From Deltaproteobacteria bacterium (GTDB taxonomy: Bacteria > Myxococcota_A > Polyangia > JAAYKL01), in contig JAFGXQ010000222.1 in the NCBI GenBank assembly GCA_016936575.1, positions 1 through 51,000 on the forward strand: a stretch of 51,000 nucleotides of DNA, written 5' to 3'. The notes beneath the pieces were generated by a model. It ran no database searches. It saw only the letters and a program-made list of their open reading frames with translations, and had not been told where the DNA came from. Of the stretch, positions 26,698 through 35,107 are shown piece after piece. Each line of letters starts with the position of its first letter. Position 1 is the stretch's first letter. A program made the translations under genes and the position numbers.

Positions 26698-27022
26698 ATG
26701 CAGGGGGAACAGTAATCGTTCGCATGGTCTCATTGTACGAGCGGTTTTCAGACATCTCCTCTGAATCTGCAGCATGATATTCCGTATCGGAATCGGCTGA
26801 CGAGGTGTCGGAATCAATATTTAAGGTAGAACTATCCGTTGTGTCGGAATCGGTGGCCGTATCAGAATCAATAGAATCGGTATCTGTGTCCGACGCGGTA
26901 TCATCGGCATTTGGTGGTTCAGCCGGTAATCCAAGATTCAGTTCCCGTTCACATCCGACAACAATCATTCCAGCCACGCCGATAACAACCCAACCAAATC
27001 TTGTCAACCAAATGCACATCAT
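26660..27022 (-). CDS. Small lipoprotein with Asp/Ser/Thr-rich body
   Basis: Predicted lipoprotein of 120 residues from ATG 27022, with alternatives at 27019, 27040 and 27085. The hydrophobic signal 'WVVIGVAGMIVVGC' ends in a lipobox-like cysteine. The mature part is about half Asp/Ser/Thr stalk ('ASDTDTDSIDSDTATDSD') followed by a short polar tail with one 'YECNT' end. There is no folded domain, so it may be a bare stalk, a remnant of a larger stalked protein, or a small surface decoration. Its 3' end overlaps the start of pcnB by about 38 nt. The frame is conserved in composition with other stalks here, which supports it being a real gene. Confidence 0.65.
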   Translation of the reverse strand: MMCIWLTRFGWVVIGVAGMIVVGCERELNLGLPAEPPNADDTASDTDTDSIDSDTATDSDTTDSSTLNIDSDTSSADSDTEYHAADSEEMSENRSYNETMRTITVPPAYERNERHYECNT

Positions 27023-27165
27023 CAGCACCGAGCCTACCATATTCCGAATCGAATATTCAAACAAACGGACCAATCCAATATACAATTGATGATTTCAACA
27101 CTACCCGACAGTACAAACAAATGAGCATAACTTCTTCAAAATGAGCATATCTGACTTGGAGAAAC

Positions 27166-28170
27166 TTAAAACTGAAGACCGACCCCGAAGGAATATTTCA
27201 GCTGCGTGCCGACCTTGACATCCACATTCTGCATCGCTGCATCACCCGGTACCATATACTGCTTGGTCGTCCAGCTACCGGGCAATCCCACTGTCCAATC
27301 CATCGTTACCGTCAGCAATTCATACCGAAACACAATACCACCGAACACGTTGTTGCGAGTGAGATTCGGCCCGGTCATATTGGCCTCAGAGGCATCAAAA
27401 TGATTTGCAGTGGACTGTACCAGAGTCGGCGGATCCGTGGAACTATCGTACAACGCAATCGGTTCAGTTCGAATAATTGTCCACATGAACTGGTATCCGG
27501 CGTACGGCTCGATTGAAATCATTCCCCCGATGCCGATAGGATACGAAATCGCCGCATCCGCGCCCACCAGCGTCATATCCACATCGGTCTCTCCGATAAT
27601 GCGATTCACCGTTCCACGAACCGCCAAATCAGGCATGACGCCGAGGAATCCTTTTCGATACCCCTCAAATAAAGACCATTTCACCTCGCCGCCCAACGCC
27701 ACCAACTCAGATTGCGCCAGGTAGCTGATTGAACTGCCCAGTTCCATGGACCACGGCAATCCTTTTCGTACGTGAACCGTGGGAAAAAACATTGCAGGAG
27801 GAGAACCGGCTGCGCCGTCAGCTGTTCCCACACGCCATCTGGCATCTTCATAATTACGGGCCGTCGCATTGAACCGGGATGTACCGTCGGACGGAACGCC
27901 GGCAATCGAACTCTCAATCCCCAGATAAAACCCCGAATACCCCAATGTGCTGGATGAAGCGAGCAGTTTGGGAGAAACACCGAAAGCATACTCGGCCATG
28001 AATTGCTCATACGCGCCGTTGTGTGCAATACAGTCCACACCGTCAGGAGTGCATTCGATGAACCGCCCTACCGTCAAGTCGAGTTTATTGGCGCTCCCAT
28101 TCCCTGCAAAAAATGTCAACTCCGCCACAACAGCAACAAAGAAAAAATATTTCGCCGTCATTCGACGCAT
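27166..28170 (-). CDS. Predicted outer-membrane beta-barrel protein
   Basis: Exported protein of 334 residues. The signal peptide (about 1-27) ends 'GNGSANK'. The rest is alternating beta strands with aromatic girdle residues: 'SGFYLGIESSIAG', 'SISIEPYAGYQFMW'-like segments, 'VFGGIVFRYELLTVTMDW'. The last residues, 'YSFGVGLQF', end in phenylalanine, the classical C-terminal signal for BAM-dependent barrels. Two cysteines near the N-terminus ('ECTPDGVDC') may form a disulfide. It could be a porin-like or transport channel; the substrate is unknown. AGGAG lies 7 nt before the ATG. It shares its strand with the flanking lipoproteins, with gaps over 110 nt on either side. Confidence 0.82.
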   Translation of the reverse strand: MRRMTAKYFFFVAVVAELTFFAGNGSANKLDLTVGRFIECTPDGVDCIAHNGAYEQFMAEYAFGVSPKLLASSSTLGYSGFYLGIESSIAGVPSDGTSRFNATARNYEDARWRVGTADGAAGSPPAMFFPTVHVRKGLPWSMELGSSISYLAQSELVALGGEVKWSLFEGYRKGFLGVMPDLAVRGTVNRIIGETDVDMTLVGADAAISYPIGIGGMISIEPYAGYQFMWTIIRTEPIALYDSSTDPPTLVQSTANHFDASEANMTGPNLTRNNVFGGIVFRYELLTVTMDWTVGLPGSWTTKQYMVPGDAAMQNVDVKVGTQLKYSFGVGLQF

Positions 28171-28286
28171 AAGATTCTCCTGGGTACAGGTTTCTCAAAA
28201 CAAACGAACAGTTCAAACTACCAATTTCGCGCGTGGGTAGTCAAGAAGAGTTCCTATTATCCCGTAAAACTTTAGTTCTCTCAAAA

Positions 28287-29003
28287 CTACATATTTTTCA
28301 AAATATGATTGAATTGACCGGCGGAACTGCCCTCGTTATACGGATCTTTGTTGCGGCGCTCTTTTTCATTTCCACCACCACCACCACCGCCGCCGCTGCC
28401 CGGTCCCATGCCGGGAGCGAAAAGCTGCTCGGCAACTTTCACGGTAATCATTTTTTCCAGACCGCCGCCTTTCACCGTAACTTTGGTGTCTCCAACCACT
28501 TTCCCCACAAACGTACCTTCTGCGCTGGGATCTTTAAACAACGCCTCTTTGTCAGCCTCGATATACTCGATGGTACCAGTTATCGTTTCTTCTTTGCAAT
28601 CAATGAGATGGCACTTAATCGGCGCAGCGGTCCCCACACGTAAATTCAACACTGCCGGCGGATCGCAAACCAGTTCCTGGGGCATGCATACTTTCACAAA
28701 CGACTCCCCCTGTTTGCCGTCGGTGGTTGACGCGATAATCGTCGCGCTGCCGTTGGACACCGGCCGAACCGTGCCATCTGCAGACACTTCCGCTACCGAC
28801 GTGTTATCTGACCGGTAGGTGAATTGAACACCCGGAATCGGCGTTCCACGCAGTTCCAACCCCTGGGCCTTAACCCTGGTGGATTGTGTTTTCGCGTTGA
28901 AATTAATTGTTGTGGGTTCAACGCTGACAATTTTCACTTCGGTCTCACATCCCATTAAAAAAATGCTGCATCCAAACGCTAATAAAATACTTTTTCGAAA
29001 CAT
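28287..29003 (-). CDS. Lipoprotein with bacterial Ig-like (BIG2) domain and Gly-rich tail
   Basis: Predicted lipoprotein of 238 residues. The signal 'MFRKSILLAFGCSIFL' leads to lipobox 'LMGC'. Residues about 25-115 form a BIG2-type Ig-like domain, with 'SVEPTTINFNAKTQSTRVKA' at its start and the signature 'TSVAEVSADGTVRPVSNGSATI' (interrupted). A second beta domain follows and contains two cysteine pairs. The C-terminus has an eight-glycine run and then a charged stretch 'NEKERRNKDPYN'. The frame is open to 29099, but ATG 29003 has GGAG 5 nt upstream and gives a proper signal peptide. The protein is probably an adhesion or surface-structure component; I cannot be more specific. Confidence 0.87.
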   Translation of the reverse strand: MFRKSILLAFGCSIFLMGCETEVKIVSVEPTTINFNAKTQSTRVKAQGLELRGTPIPGVQFTYRSDNTSVAEVSADGTVRPVSNGSATIIASTTDGKQGESFVKVCMPQELVCDPPAVLNLRVGTAAPIKCHLIDCKEETITGTIEYIEADKEALFKDPSAEGTFVGKVVGDTKVTVKGGGLEKMITVKVAEQLFAPGMGPGSGGGGGGGGNEKERRNKDPYNEGSSAGQFNHILKNM

Positions 29004-29096
29004 ACGGACTCCTAACACTGGCGGGTAACATTGCCTTATTCGATTTTCCAGCCACAGTATAACCTTAAGTGATGTTTCAAAAAAGAGCGGAATGAA

Positions 29097-29117
29097 CATT
29101 TTTCGTTGCGAAAAATG
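29097..29117. terminator. Hairpin after the rplC-rlmE unit
   Basis: CATTTTTCG (29097-29105) and CGAAAAATG (29109-29117) form a perfect 9-bp stem with a 3-nt loop, 17 nt after the rlmE stop codon on the minus strand. It may end the rplC-rlmE transcript. The stem is AT-rich and there is no immediate T-tract, so a termination role is uncertain. Confidence 0.4.
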
Positions 29118-29133
29118 ATCGAACGTTCAGAGA

Positions 29134-29745
29134 TCAACTTTCGGAGCGAGAAACTCTCGACATACCGACCACATATGTTTCGTAACTCTCGGACCGAACA
29201 CTTTTCGGCCGCACAATTTTCTCCGTGCCGAAAAGCGCCCGAACCTGCTGCCGCGCATCCTCAAAATCTTCTCCCACAAAAATCTTACCGACAAACTTCC
29301 CCCCCGGCCGGCACAAATCCGCTGCCAGCTCCAGCGCCCGGATAAATAAATTGTATGATCGGCTTTGGTCCACAAAGCGATGTCCGCTGGTACGCGGCGC
29401 CATATCAGAAATGACCACATCGAACCCATCTTTCGGAATCATGGGAATGAGTTGCTCGGGCGTGATGTCGAGCGCGCTGGCGGTCACCGCGGTTACCTGC
29501 GCCGGCAATCCAATGGTCATCGGTGCGCGATCCACCGCAATCACACGCCCGGAAGACGTCACCTTATCGGCCACGTATAAACTCCATGACCCCGGCGCGG
29601 CGCCCAAGTCGAGCACACACATACCCGGCCGCAACAATTTTACGCGATTATCGATTTCTTCCAGTTTGTAGACTGAACGCGCAGGATACTTCTCGCGCTT
29701 GGCGCGCTTTCCAAAATGATCTTGCTTTCGGCGATTTCCGCCCAC
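29134..29745 (-). CDS. rlmE: 23S rRNA (uridine-2'-O) methyltransferase, FtsJ/RrmJ family
   Basis: SAM-dependent 2'-O-methyltransferase acting on U2552-equivalent of 23S rRNA in the A loop. The product has 203 residues. The N-terminus 'KREKYPARSVYKLEEID' contains the first catalytic lysine. The SAM-binding motif is 'VLDLGAAPGSWSLYVA'. The other tetrad members are the Asp in 'VISDMAPRTSGHR', the Lys in 'GGKFVGKIF' and the Glu in 'SESYETYVVG'. The start codon is GTG at 29745, 8 nt after the rplC stop, and no ATG alternative fits. It therefore reads as the second gene of an rplC-rlmE unit, linking ribosomal protein L3 to 50S maturation. Confidence 0.94.
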   Translation of the reverse strand: MGGNRRKQDHFGKRAKREKYPARSVYKLEEIDNRVKLLRPGMCVLDLGAAPGSWSLYVADKVTSSGRVIAVDRAPMTIGLPAQVTAVTASALDITPEQLIPMIPKDGFDVVISDMAPRTSGHRFVDQSRSYNLFIRALELAADLCRPGGKFVGKIFVGEDFEDARQQVRALFGTEKIVRPKSVRSESYETYVVGMSRVSRSES

Positions 29746-29753
29746 GGGAAGAA

Positions 29754-30398
29754 TCAGCCTTTCAGGGCGGGACGAAGCTGAACGAGGCTGTTTCGGCTAC
29801 CGGGAACGGTACCTTTTACAAAAATCAGGTTGTCGCCAGCAAACAGACGAACAATCTTCATTCCTTGCTGGGTAACCGTTTTGCTGCTGTGATGACCGGC
29901 CATTTTCTTGCCTTTCAGAACACGTCCGGGAGTCATACACATACCAAGTGCACCACCGTGACGATATGCTTCATGCACACCGTGGGTAGAGCTGCCGCCA
30001 CGGAACCCGTACGTTTTTACCACACCGGCAAATCCTTTTCCCTTGCTGGTCCCCTTAATATCAAGCACATCGCCGTTACGGAACAGGTCAATATTGATTT
30101 CCTGACCAACTTCGTATTTATCGGCGATTTCCTGAGACACGCGAAATTCGCGCAGGTATCGTTTGGGAGTAACATCCGCTTTTTTGAAATGACCCATTTC
30201 CGGGCGATTCACACGGCTTTCTTTTTTCTCCACGTATCCGAGCTGGAGGGCTACATAGCCGTCTTTTTCCATCGTGCGTTTCTGAACGACGGTACAGGGA
30301 CCCACCTCAATGGCGGTTACCGACAATCTAGAACCGTCGGCCTCGAAAACCTGCGTCATTCCTATCTTTTTACCTAAAAGGCCACATGCTGTATTCAT
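29754..30398 (-). CDS. rplC: 50S ribosomal protein L3
   Basis: Early-assembly protein near the peptidyl-transferase centre. The product has 214 residues, normal for L3. Diagnostic segments are 'GLLGKKIGMTQVFEADG', 'DIKGTSKGKGFAGVVKTYGF', 'MTPGRVLKGKKMAG' and the C-terminal 'FVKGTVPGSRNSLVQLRPA'. The loop that reaches the peptidyl-transferase centre differs from the usual 'HMGNERVTVQ' pattern ('HHSSKTVTQQ'). GAGGAG is 8 nt before the ATG. In most bacteria rplC is the second gene of the S10 operon; here no other S10-operon gene is beside it. It has its own promoter-like sequence and leader, and is followed by rlmE. Confidence 0.96.
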   Translation of the reverse strand: MNTACGLLGKKIGMTQVFEADGSRLSVTAIEVGPCTVVQKRTMEKDGYVALQLGYVEKKESRVNRPEMGHFKKADVTPKRYLREFRVSQEIADKYEVGQEINIDLFRNGDVLDIKGTSKGKGFAGVVKTYGFRGGSSTHGVHEAYRHGGALGMCMTPGRVLKGKKMAGHHSSKTVTQQGMKIVRLFAGDNLIFVKGTVPGSRNSLVQLRPALKG

Positions 30399-30414
30399 TC
30401 GTAAGCTCCTCGTT

Positions 30415-30434
30415 TTTTGGGCACAGCCCCAAAA
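30415..30434 (-). promoter_or_regulatory. Leader hairpin upstream of rplC
   Basis: On the minus strand TTTTGGG-GCTGTG-CCCAAAA makes a perfect 7-bp stem with a 6-nt loop, ending 16 nt before the rplC start and close to the GAGGAG. A structure so near the ribosome binding site could serve ribosomal-protein feedback control. A related stem, TTTGGG/CCCAAA, lies about 70 nt further upstream, before the promoter. Confidence 0.4.
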
Positions 30435-30445
30435 TCGAAGGCTGC

Positions 30446-30473
30446 AGTTTACGTAAAACCGCTAGCGTGTCAA
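30446..30473 (-). promoter_or_regulatory. Candidate rplC promoter
   Basis: On the minus strand a perfect TTGACA (30473-30468) and TAAACT (30451-30446) are 16 nt apart. It lies about 50 nt before the rplC start and downstream of the hydE stop, so rplC need not depend on the hydE/pnp transcript. Confidence 0.5.
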
Positions 30474-30631
30474 CGTTTTTTCCCTTTTGGGCGAAAATCA
30501 CCCAAACTGAGGTTGTCTTGTTAACATAAAGTCGTAAAAGGTCCAGAAAAATCGTCAAAATTGGGCAGAAACTGTTTAAAACCGGTTTTCGGGTCAGTCG
30601 GCCTACATCTGTCGATACTGTTTTAACTGCG

Positions 30632-31699
30632 TCACGAACACCTGTTAAAAAAATGTTTTGAGTCGCCAAAGACATTTTTCGCTACCCGGCGACCGATGCT
30701 TTCAATCGCGGCAACTGCCCCGTCCACCGATTGCGCGGTCGGTTTGTCGTCGTATAACTTGTAATTGACACGGTTTTCCGCCGGTGTGAGATTCGGCATC
30801 GCCACATTGGCGCCGTACTGCAAACCCAGCAGTCGTCCGTGCGGATGCAGCCCCTCCAATGCGGTGGTTGAAGCGATATTGATATCTTTACAGACCAGTC
30901 GCGTCACCGCGATCATGTTCAGTCCCAACTGGAGTCGCTGCGCCGATGAGAGAATCTGCGCATGCCCCATCGGTGTATCGGACGACGGTAAAAACGGCCC
31001 CATACCAATCATATCCACATCTAAACGCTTGAACGTGAACACGTCCTGCGCCAGCATCCGCGTGGTCTGCCCCGGCAACCCAATCATCACACCGGTTCCC
31101 ACTTGAAATCCGATTTCACGAAGTGTATTCAATGCTTCGAATCGTTCCGCAAGAGACTGTGCGGGTGGATGCAACCGCGCAAACAGCGAATCATCAGATG
31201 TTTCAATACGAAGCAGATAGCGATGCGCGCCGGCGTCAAACATTCGCTGATACTGTGTTCTGGAAAAAACACCCAAACTCAACGTAATGCCCAGACCGTT
31301 CGGCTGTTGCACGGTACGGGTTTCCCGTTTAATTCGGGCCACTATATCGCAAATAAAATTCACATAGCTATCCGACCGAATTTCGCCGGATTGCAGCACC
31401 AGTGAACCGAACCCCAATCGCGAACATAACCTTGCAGCCGCCAGTATATCATCGGCTTGAACCGTGTACCGGGGAATATCCCGATCTCGCCGAATGCCGC
31501 AATAATAGCAGTTCAAATGACAACGATTGGTCACCTCCACCAAGCCTCGAAAATACACATTGTCGCCCACATGCGCATGCATGCATTCGGTTGCAGCATC
31601 GCGAAGAATCTCTGCATCCGCTCCCCGTACATCCAATAGGGTCGTCAGCAACTCAATATCGGTGGGTGTTTCATCCAGTTGTGCGAGAAGTTGTTTCAT
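30632..31699 (-). CDS. hydE: Radical SAM protein, HydE-type [FeFe]-hydrogenase maturase
   Basis: Radical SAM enzyme of 355 residues from the BioB/HydE/PylB group. The cluster motif is Cys60, Cys64 and Cys67 in 'CHLNCYYCGIR'. HydE-like sequence includes 'RGLVEVTNRC', 'YLLRIETSDDSLFARLHP', 'GVMIGLPGQT' and 'GMGPFLPSSDTPMG'. HydE works with HydF and HydG to build the dinuclear iron subcluster of [FeFe] hydrogenase. Those genes and a hydrogenase are not in this window, so the assignment rests on sequence memory; a BioB-like or PylB-like role is possible but less likely. It starts 27 nt after pnp on the same strand, so it is probably co-transcribed with it. Confidence 0.82.
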   Translation of the reverse strand: MKQLLAQLDETPTDIELLTTLLDVRGADAEILRDAATECMHAHVGDNVYFRGLVEVTNRCHLNCYYCGIRRDRDIPRYTVQADDILAAARLCSRLGFGSLVLQSGEIRSDSYVNFICDIVARIKRETRTVQQPNGLGITLSLGVFSRTQYQRMFDAGAHRYLLRIETSDDSLFARLHPPAQSLAERFEALNTLREIGFQVGTGVMIGLPGQTTRMLAQDVFTFKRLDVDMIGMGPFLPSSDTPMGHAQILSSAQRLQLGLNMIAVTRLVCKDINIASTTALEGLHPHGRLLGLQYGANVAMPNLTPAENRVNYKLYDDKPTAQSVDGAVAAIESIGRRVAKNVFGDSKHFFNRCS

Positions 31700-31726
31700 T
31701 TGTGGTGGGGTCGGACCATATCAAGA

Positions 31727-34066
31727 CTATTCGCCGCCTTTTTCACCATCTCTGTCGCGGCTTCGCTCATTGTCCCGATCTCGATCTCTCGGCGGACGAC
31801 GATGCCCGCGGTCATCCCCGCGACCCCGATCATCGCGACCCCTATCATCGCGTCCCCTGCCCCGGTCATCCCGTCTACTTCTCCCGCGATCGTCCCGACC
31901 GCCACGGTCTCGACTTCGGCCCCGATCACCACCACGGTCATCCCTGTCTCTGGGGGGACGCGGCGGGCGCTCTTCGTATCCTTCCGGTTTCTCGTGCAGC
32001 ACTCTGCGCGACAGACGAATTTTGCCGGAACCTTTTTCGACTTCCAGCACCTTCACCCGCATGGTATCGCCCTCTTTACAAATATCTTCGACCTTCTCCA
32101 CTCGCTCCCATGCCATCTCCGAAATATGCAGCAATCCATCCAAGTTCGGCAAAATGTTCACGAACGCGCCGAAGTCCGCCAATCGAACCACCGTTCCTTC
32201 GTACTCCTCACCAGCCTCGGGCTCTTTTACAAGACCTTCAATAATCGCGATGGCGCGTTCAATAGCGTCCACTTCTGATGATGCAACATTGATTGTACCG
32301 TCATCCTGAACGTCAATCTGTACGCCGGTCTGCTCCACAATGCCGCGAATCGTTTTTCCGCCGGAACCGATGACCACACGAACCTGATCGGGCTTGACTT
32401 TAATGGTCTGAATACGCGGCGCCCAGCGGGACAGTTCCTCGCGAGGCGATTCCAAGGTGCTAAGCATACGACCGAGGATATGCACCCGTCCGGCCCGCGC
32501 CTGCTCCAGCGCTTTTTCCATAATCTCGCGTGCCAGCCCTTTGATTTTAATATCCATTTGAACCGCAGTGATGCCGTCCTTGGTGCCGGTCACCTTAAAA
32601 TCCATATCGCCCATATGATCTTCATCACCCAAAATATCGGAAAGTATCGCCGTACGGTCGCCATCGGACATCAGTCCCATGGCAATACCGGCTACCGGCG
32701 CCTTAATCGGCACACCGCAATCCATCAGCGACATACAGCCGCCGCATACGCTGGCCATTGACGACGACCCGTTGGATTCGGTGATTTCGCTCACGATACG
32801 GATGGCGTATGGGAATTCCTCTTTTGAGGGCAACATGCTCTCCAATGCACGCTCCGCCAATGCGCCATGGCCGATTTCACGTCGCGATGTTCCACGCATG
32901 GGACGCGCTTCGCCCACCGAATACGGCGGGAAATTGTAGTGCAACATGAAGCGCTTGGTATCTTCGGTATAAATACCGTCCAAACGTTGTTCATCACCGG
33001 GCATACCCAACGTGGTGAACACCAGCGCCTGCGTCTCACCTCGAGTGAACAACGCACTGCCGTGTACCCGCGGCAATACCCCAACTTCTGTCGTAATGGG
33101 GCGAATATCCGTCAATCCGCGTCCGTCAATCCGCTGTCCTTTAGAGAGAACCCGCTCGCGAACCACTTTCTTTTTCAGGCTGCCCATCGCCCCCGCAATA
33201 TCGCCCTCTTTTTCGGGGAATTGCGCACTCAAAGCGGCAACCGCCTCCTGCGTCAATGCATCGATGGTTTCATATCGTTCATGCTTGGCCAATACAGATG
33301 TGGCCGCTTCCATTTTATCGGTGAACAGCTCAGCCACTTTCGCGGCAATGGCTTCATCTTTCTGCACCGGCGTTACAGTCCATTTTGTTTTTCCAACGCT
33401 CTTCTGAATCGCATCCTGCAAGTCGAGCAGCGGCATAATCTGCTGATGCCCCCATTCCAGCGCATCAATCAGTACCTTTTCAGGAATCTCTTTGGCTTCC
33501 CCTTCCACCATCGTAATCGCATCACGGGTGGCCGCCATCACGATGTCCATATCGCTGTTCGCCAATTCATCAACCGTGGGAAACGCAACAAACTCCCCGT
33601 CAACGCGCCCGATACGAATACCGCCCACCGGCCCATCAAACGGAATATCCGAAAAATGCAACGAGGCGGAAGCGCCGATGAGTGCAAGCACATCTGCCTT
33701 GTTCTGACGATCTGATGCCATCAGCGTCGCAACCACCTGAACCTCATTATAGAATCCGTCGGGAAACATCGGCCGAATCGGTCTATCCATGATACGACAA
33801 GTTAGAATTTCATCTTCTCTCGGACGCCCTTCTCGTTTGAAAAAGCCACCGGGAATTTTGCCCGCCGCGTATTGGCGCTCGGTGTAGTTGGCCGTCAGCG
33901 GAAAAAAATCTGTTCCTTCTTTTACTTCTTTGTTTCCAACAGAAGCCACCAGCAGGACCGTATCGCCGATACCAATCATGACCGCTCCGCTCGCCTGTTT
34001 GGCAATTCGTCCGGTTTCGATAGTGATTTCTTTGTTACCAATCGTAACACTTTCTCGAATAAACAT
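31727..34066 (-). CDS. pnp: Polyribonucleotide nucleotidyltransferase (PNPase) with Arg/Asp/Gly-rich tail
   Basis: Phosphorolytic 3'-5' exoribonuclease of the degradosome, 779 residues. Two RNase PH domains are clear, the second with 'FTRGETQALVFTTLG', 'FPPYSVGEARPMRGTSRREIGHG' (interrupted) and 'VCGGCMSLMDCGVPI'. A KH domain ('VVIGSGGKTIRGI') and an S1 domain ('EYEGTVVRLADFGAFVNI') follow. The last 80 residues are a low-complexity tail of Arg, Asp and Gly ('DDRGRGRDDRGRDD'), longer than in E. coli PNPase and probably disordered and RNA-binding. ATG 34066 is chosen: AAGGTG lies just upstream and 'MFIRESVTIGN' suits the family, although the frame is open to 34345. Confidence 0.96.
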   Translation of the reverse strand: MFIRESVTIGNKEITIETGRIAKQASGAVMIGIGDTVLLVASVGNKEVKEGTDFFPLTANYTERQYAAGKIPGGFFKREGRPREDEILTCRIMDRPIRPMFPDGFYNEVQVVATLMASDRQNKADVLALIGASASLHFSDIPFDGPVGGIRIGRVDGEFVAFPTVDELANSDMDIVMAATRDAITMVEGEAKEIPEKVLIDALEWGHQQIMPLLDLQDAIQKSVGKTKWTVTPVQKDEAIAAKVAELFTDKMEAATSVLAKHERYETIDALTQEAVAALSAQFPEKEGDIAGAMGSLKKKVVRERVLSKGQRIDGRGLTDIRPITTEVGVLPRVHGSALFTRGETQALVFTTLGMPGDEQRLDGIYTEDTKRFMLHYNFPPYSVGEARPMRGTSRREIGHGALAERALESMLPSKEEFPYAIRIVSEITESNGSSSMASVCGGCMSLMDCGVPIKAPVAGIAMGLMSDGDRTAILSDILGDEDHMGDMDFKVTGTKDGITAVQMDIKIKGLAREIMEKALEQARAGRVHILGRMLSTLESPREELSRWAPRIQTIKVKPDQVRVVIGSGGKTIRGIVEQTGVQIDVQDDGTINVASSEVDAIERAIAIIEGLVKEPEAGEEYEGTVVRLADFGAFVNILPNLDGLLHISEMAWERVEKVEDICKEGDTMRVKVLEVEKGSGKIRLSRRVLHEKPEGYEERPPRPPRDRDDRGGDRGRSRDRGGRDDRGRSRRDDRGRGRDDRGRDDRGRGDDRGHRRPPRDRDRDNERSRDRDGEKGGE

Positions 34067-34421
34067 ACACTTCACCTTTCTGCCGTATAATAACGACAAT
34101 ATGTAAAAGCCGTGCGTGTTTGAATGTGCTTTCGGTTGGTAGTCCTGGTCCCTATTCGCGTTCTGAATCTTAAAAAAACGCGCCCACGGAGCAAGACTAT
34201 CGAATCCGCACATCCGGTGCACGGTGATTAGGTCCCCCAAATCAGATGCTTCTGTAGCACATTTTTTGGAGAAAATCGAGTTGCAACCCGAAACAGATCG
34301 AAAAAACATTTCAACAAGCGAAACATACGCGATTGCCTTGCCCATATGCCCTGTTCTCGTTGCCGCAGAAATATCCGTATGCTACGTATAGAAAAGTACA
34401 CCAACGAAAAAGAGAGGTTTT
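34067..34421. other. 355-nt divergent intergenic region upstream of pnp
   Basis: Separates pnp from a plus-strand lipoprotein gene. The pnp leader is here; rpsO, the usual upstream neighbour of pnp, is not. I see no tRNA, no small ORF with a convincing SD, and no strong hairpin. Promoters for both genes are expected. Confidence 0.5.
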
Positions 34422-35102
34422 ATGTTGAATATATTTTCACACACAAAAAAATGGTTTTTTCTCTGCCTGCTTGCCGCATTGCCGACCAGCGCCTGCGGCG
34501 GAAGTTCACCCCAAACAGAAACGCCGAACAATGAATACGGCAATGCTGCGGCTTCCACGCCGTTATGCGTCATGGTGGAAAACGATGAAAAATCCAACGT
34601 TGTCTTTTCAAAAGAGAATGACTGGTTTCTCACCGTATCTAAGGACAGTGCGGTAAACTGCGATCCGCAGCAAGGGTATGCCGCCATCGATATGGCGGGA
34701 ATCCATATCAATGTTGTTTCTCAGCCACTCTCCGGAGAAGGCACATTGGAACAAGACATTCAAGCAGTGATTACCGGATACATACAAGGGTTTGAAAAAA
34801 ACATCACCTTTGATACCCCGCTTGCATTCACCCAAAAAGCAATCGGCGAGCATGGACGCAGATCCTATTTCTCCGATGCGTCTTTTGAGTTGGATGGAAA
34901 GCGTTTTCACCTGCTCACATCCATTACGGCGGTAGAAACCCGTAACAATGCAGGCATTTTCCACGTGGTGTTCTGGAGAGTCGAAGAAAATGACTACGAG
35001 CAGAATAAACAGGTCGCGCTCGAAGCCGTCGAAACCATCTCGTACTCATGGTTTCGCCTGTCAGACACGGATGATGAGGGAAACTTCATCACCAAGTGGT
35101 AA
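34422..35102 (+). CDS. Lipoprotein of unknown function
   Basis: Predicted lipoprotein of 226 residues. Signal 'KKWFFLCLLAALPT' leads to lipobox 'TSAC' followed by Gly-Gly, consistent with outer-membrane sorting. The mature domain looks like a single alpha/beta fold with strands 'GIHINVVSQPL' and 'FHLLTSITAVET', and a helix 'TLEQDIQAVITGYIQGFEK'. The pattern resembles small PsbP-like or DcrB-like lipoproteins, but I cannot confirm that. GAGAGG lies a few bases before the ATG. It lies between pnp (divergent) and the PASTA gene (convergent, 5 nt between stops). Two cysteines beyond the lipid cysteine could form a disulfide. Confidence 0.85.
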   Translation: MLNIFSHTKKWFFLCLLAALPTSACGGSSPQTETPNNEYGNAAASTPLCVMVENDEKSNVVFSKENDWFLTVSKDSAVNCDPQQGYAAIDMAGIHINVVSQPLSGEGTLEQDIQAVITGYIQGFEKNITFDTPLAFTQKAIGEHGRRSYFSDASFELDGKRFHLLTSITAVETRNNAGIFHVVFWRVEENDYEQNKQVALEAVETISYSWFRLSDTDDEGNFITKW

Positions 35103-35107
35103 AATAT

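Noticed and set aside
29523..30377. 284-codon plus-strand ORF opposite rplC and rlmE
   Set aside because: Antisense to two conserved genes; no SD and no recognisable domain.
34160..34240. Possible tRNA-like sequence 'ATCGAATCC' upstream of pnp
   Set aside because: No acceptor stem, D-arm or anticodon arm could be folded around it.
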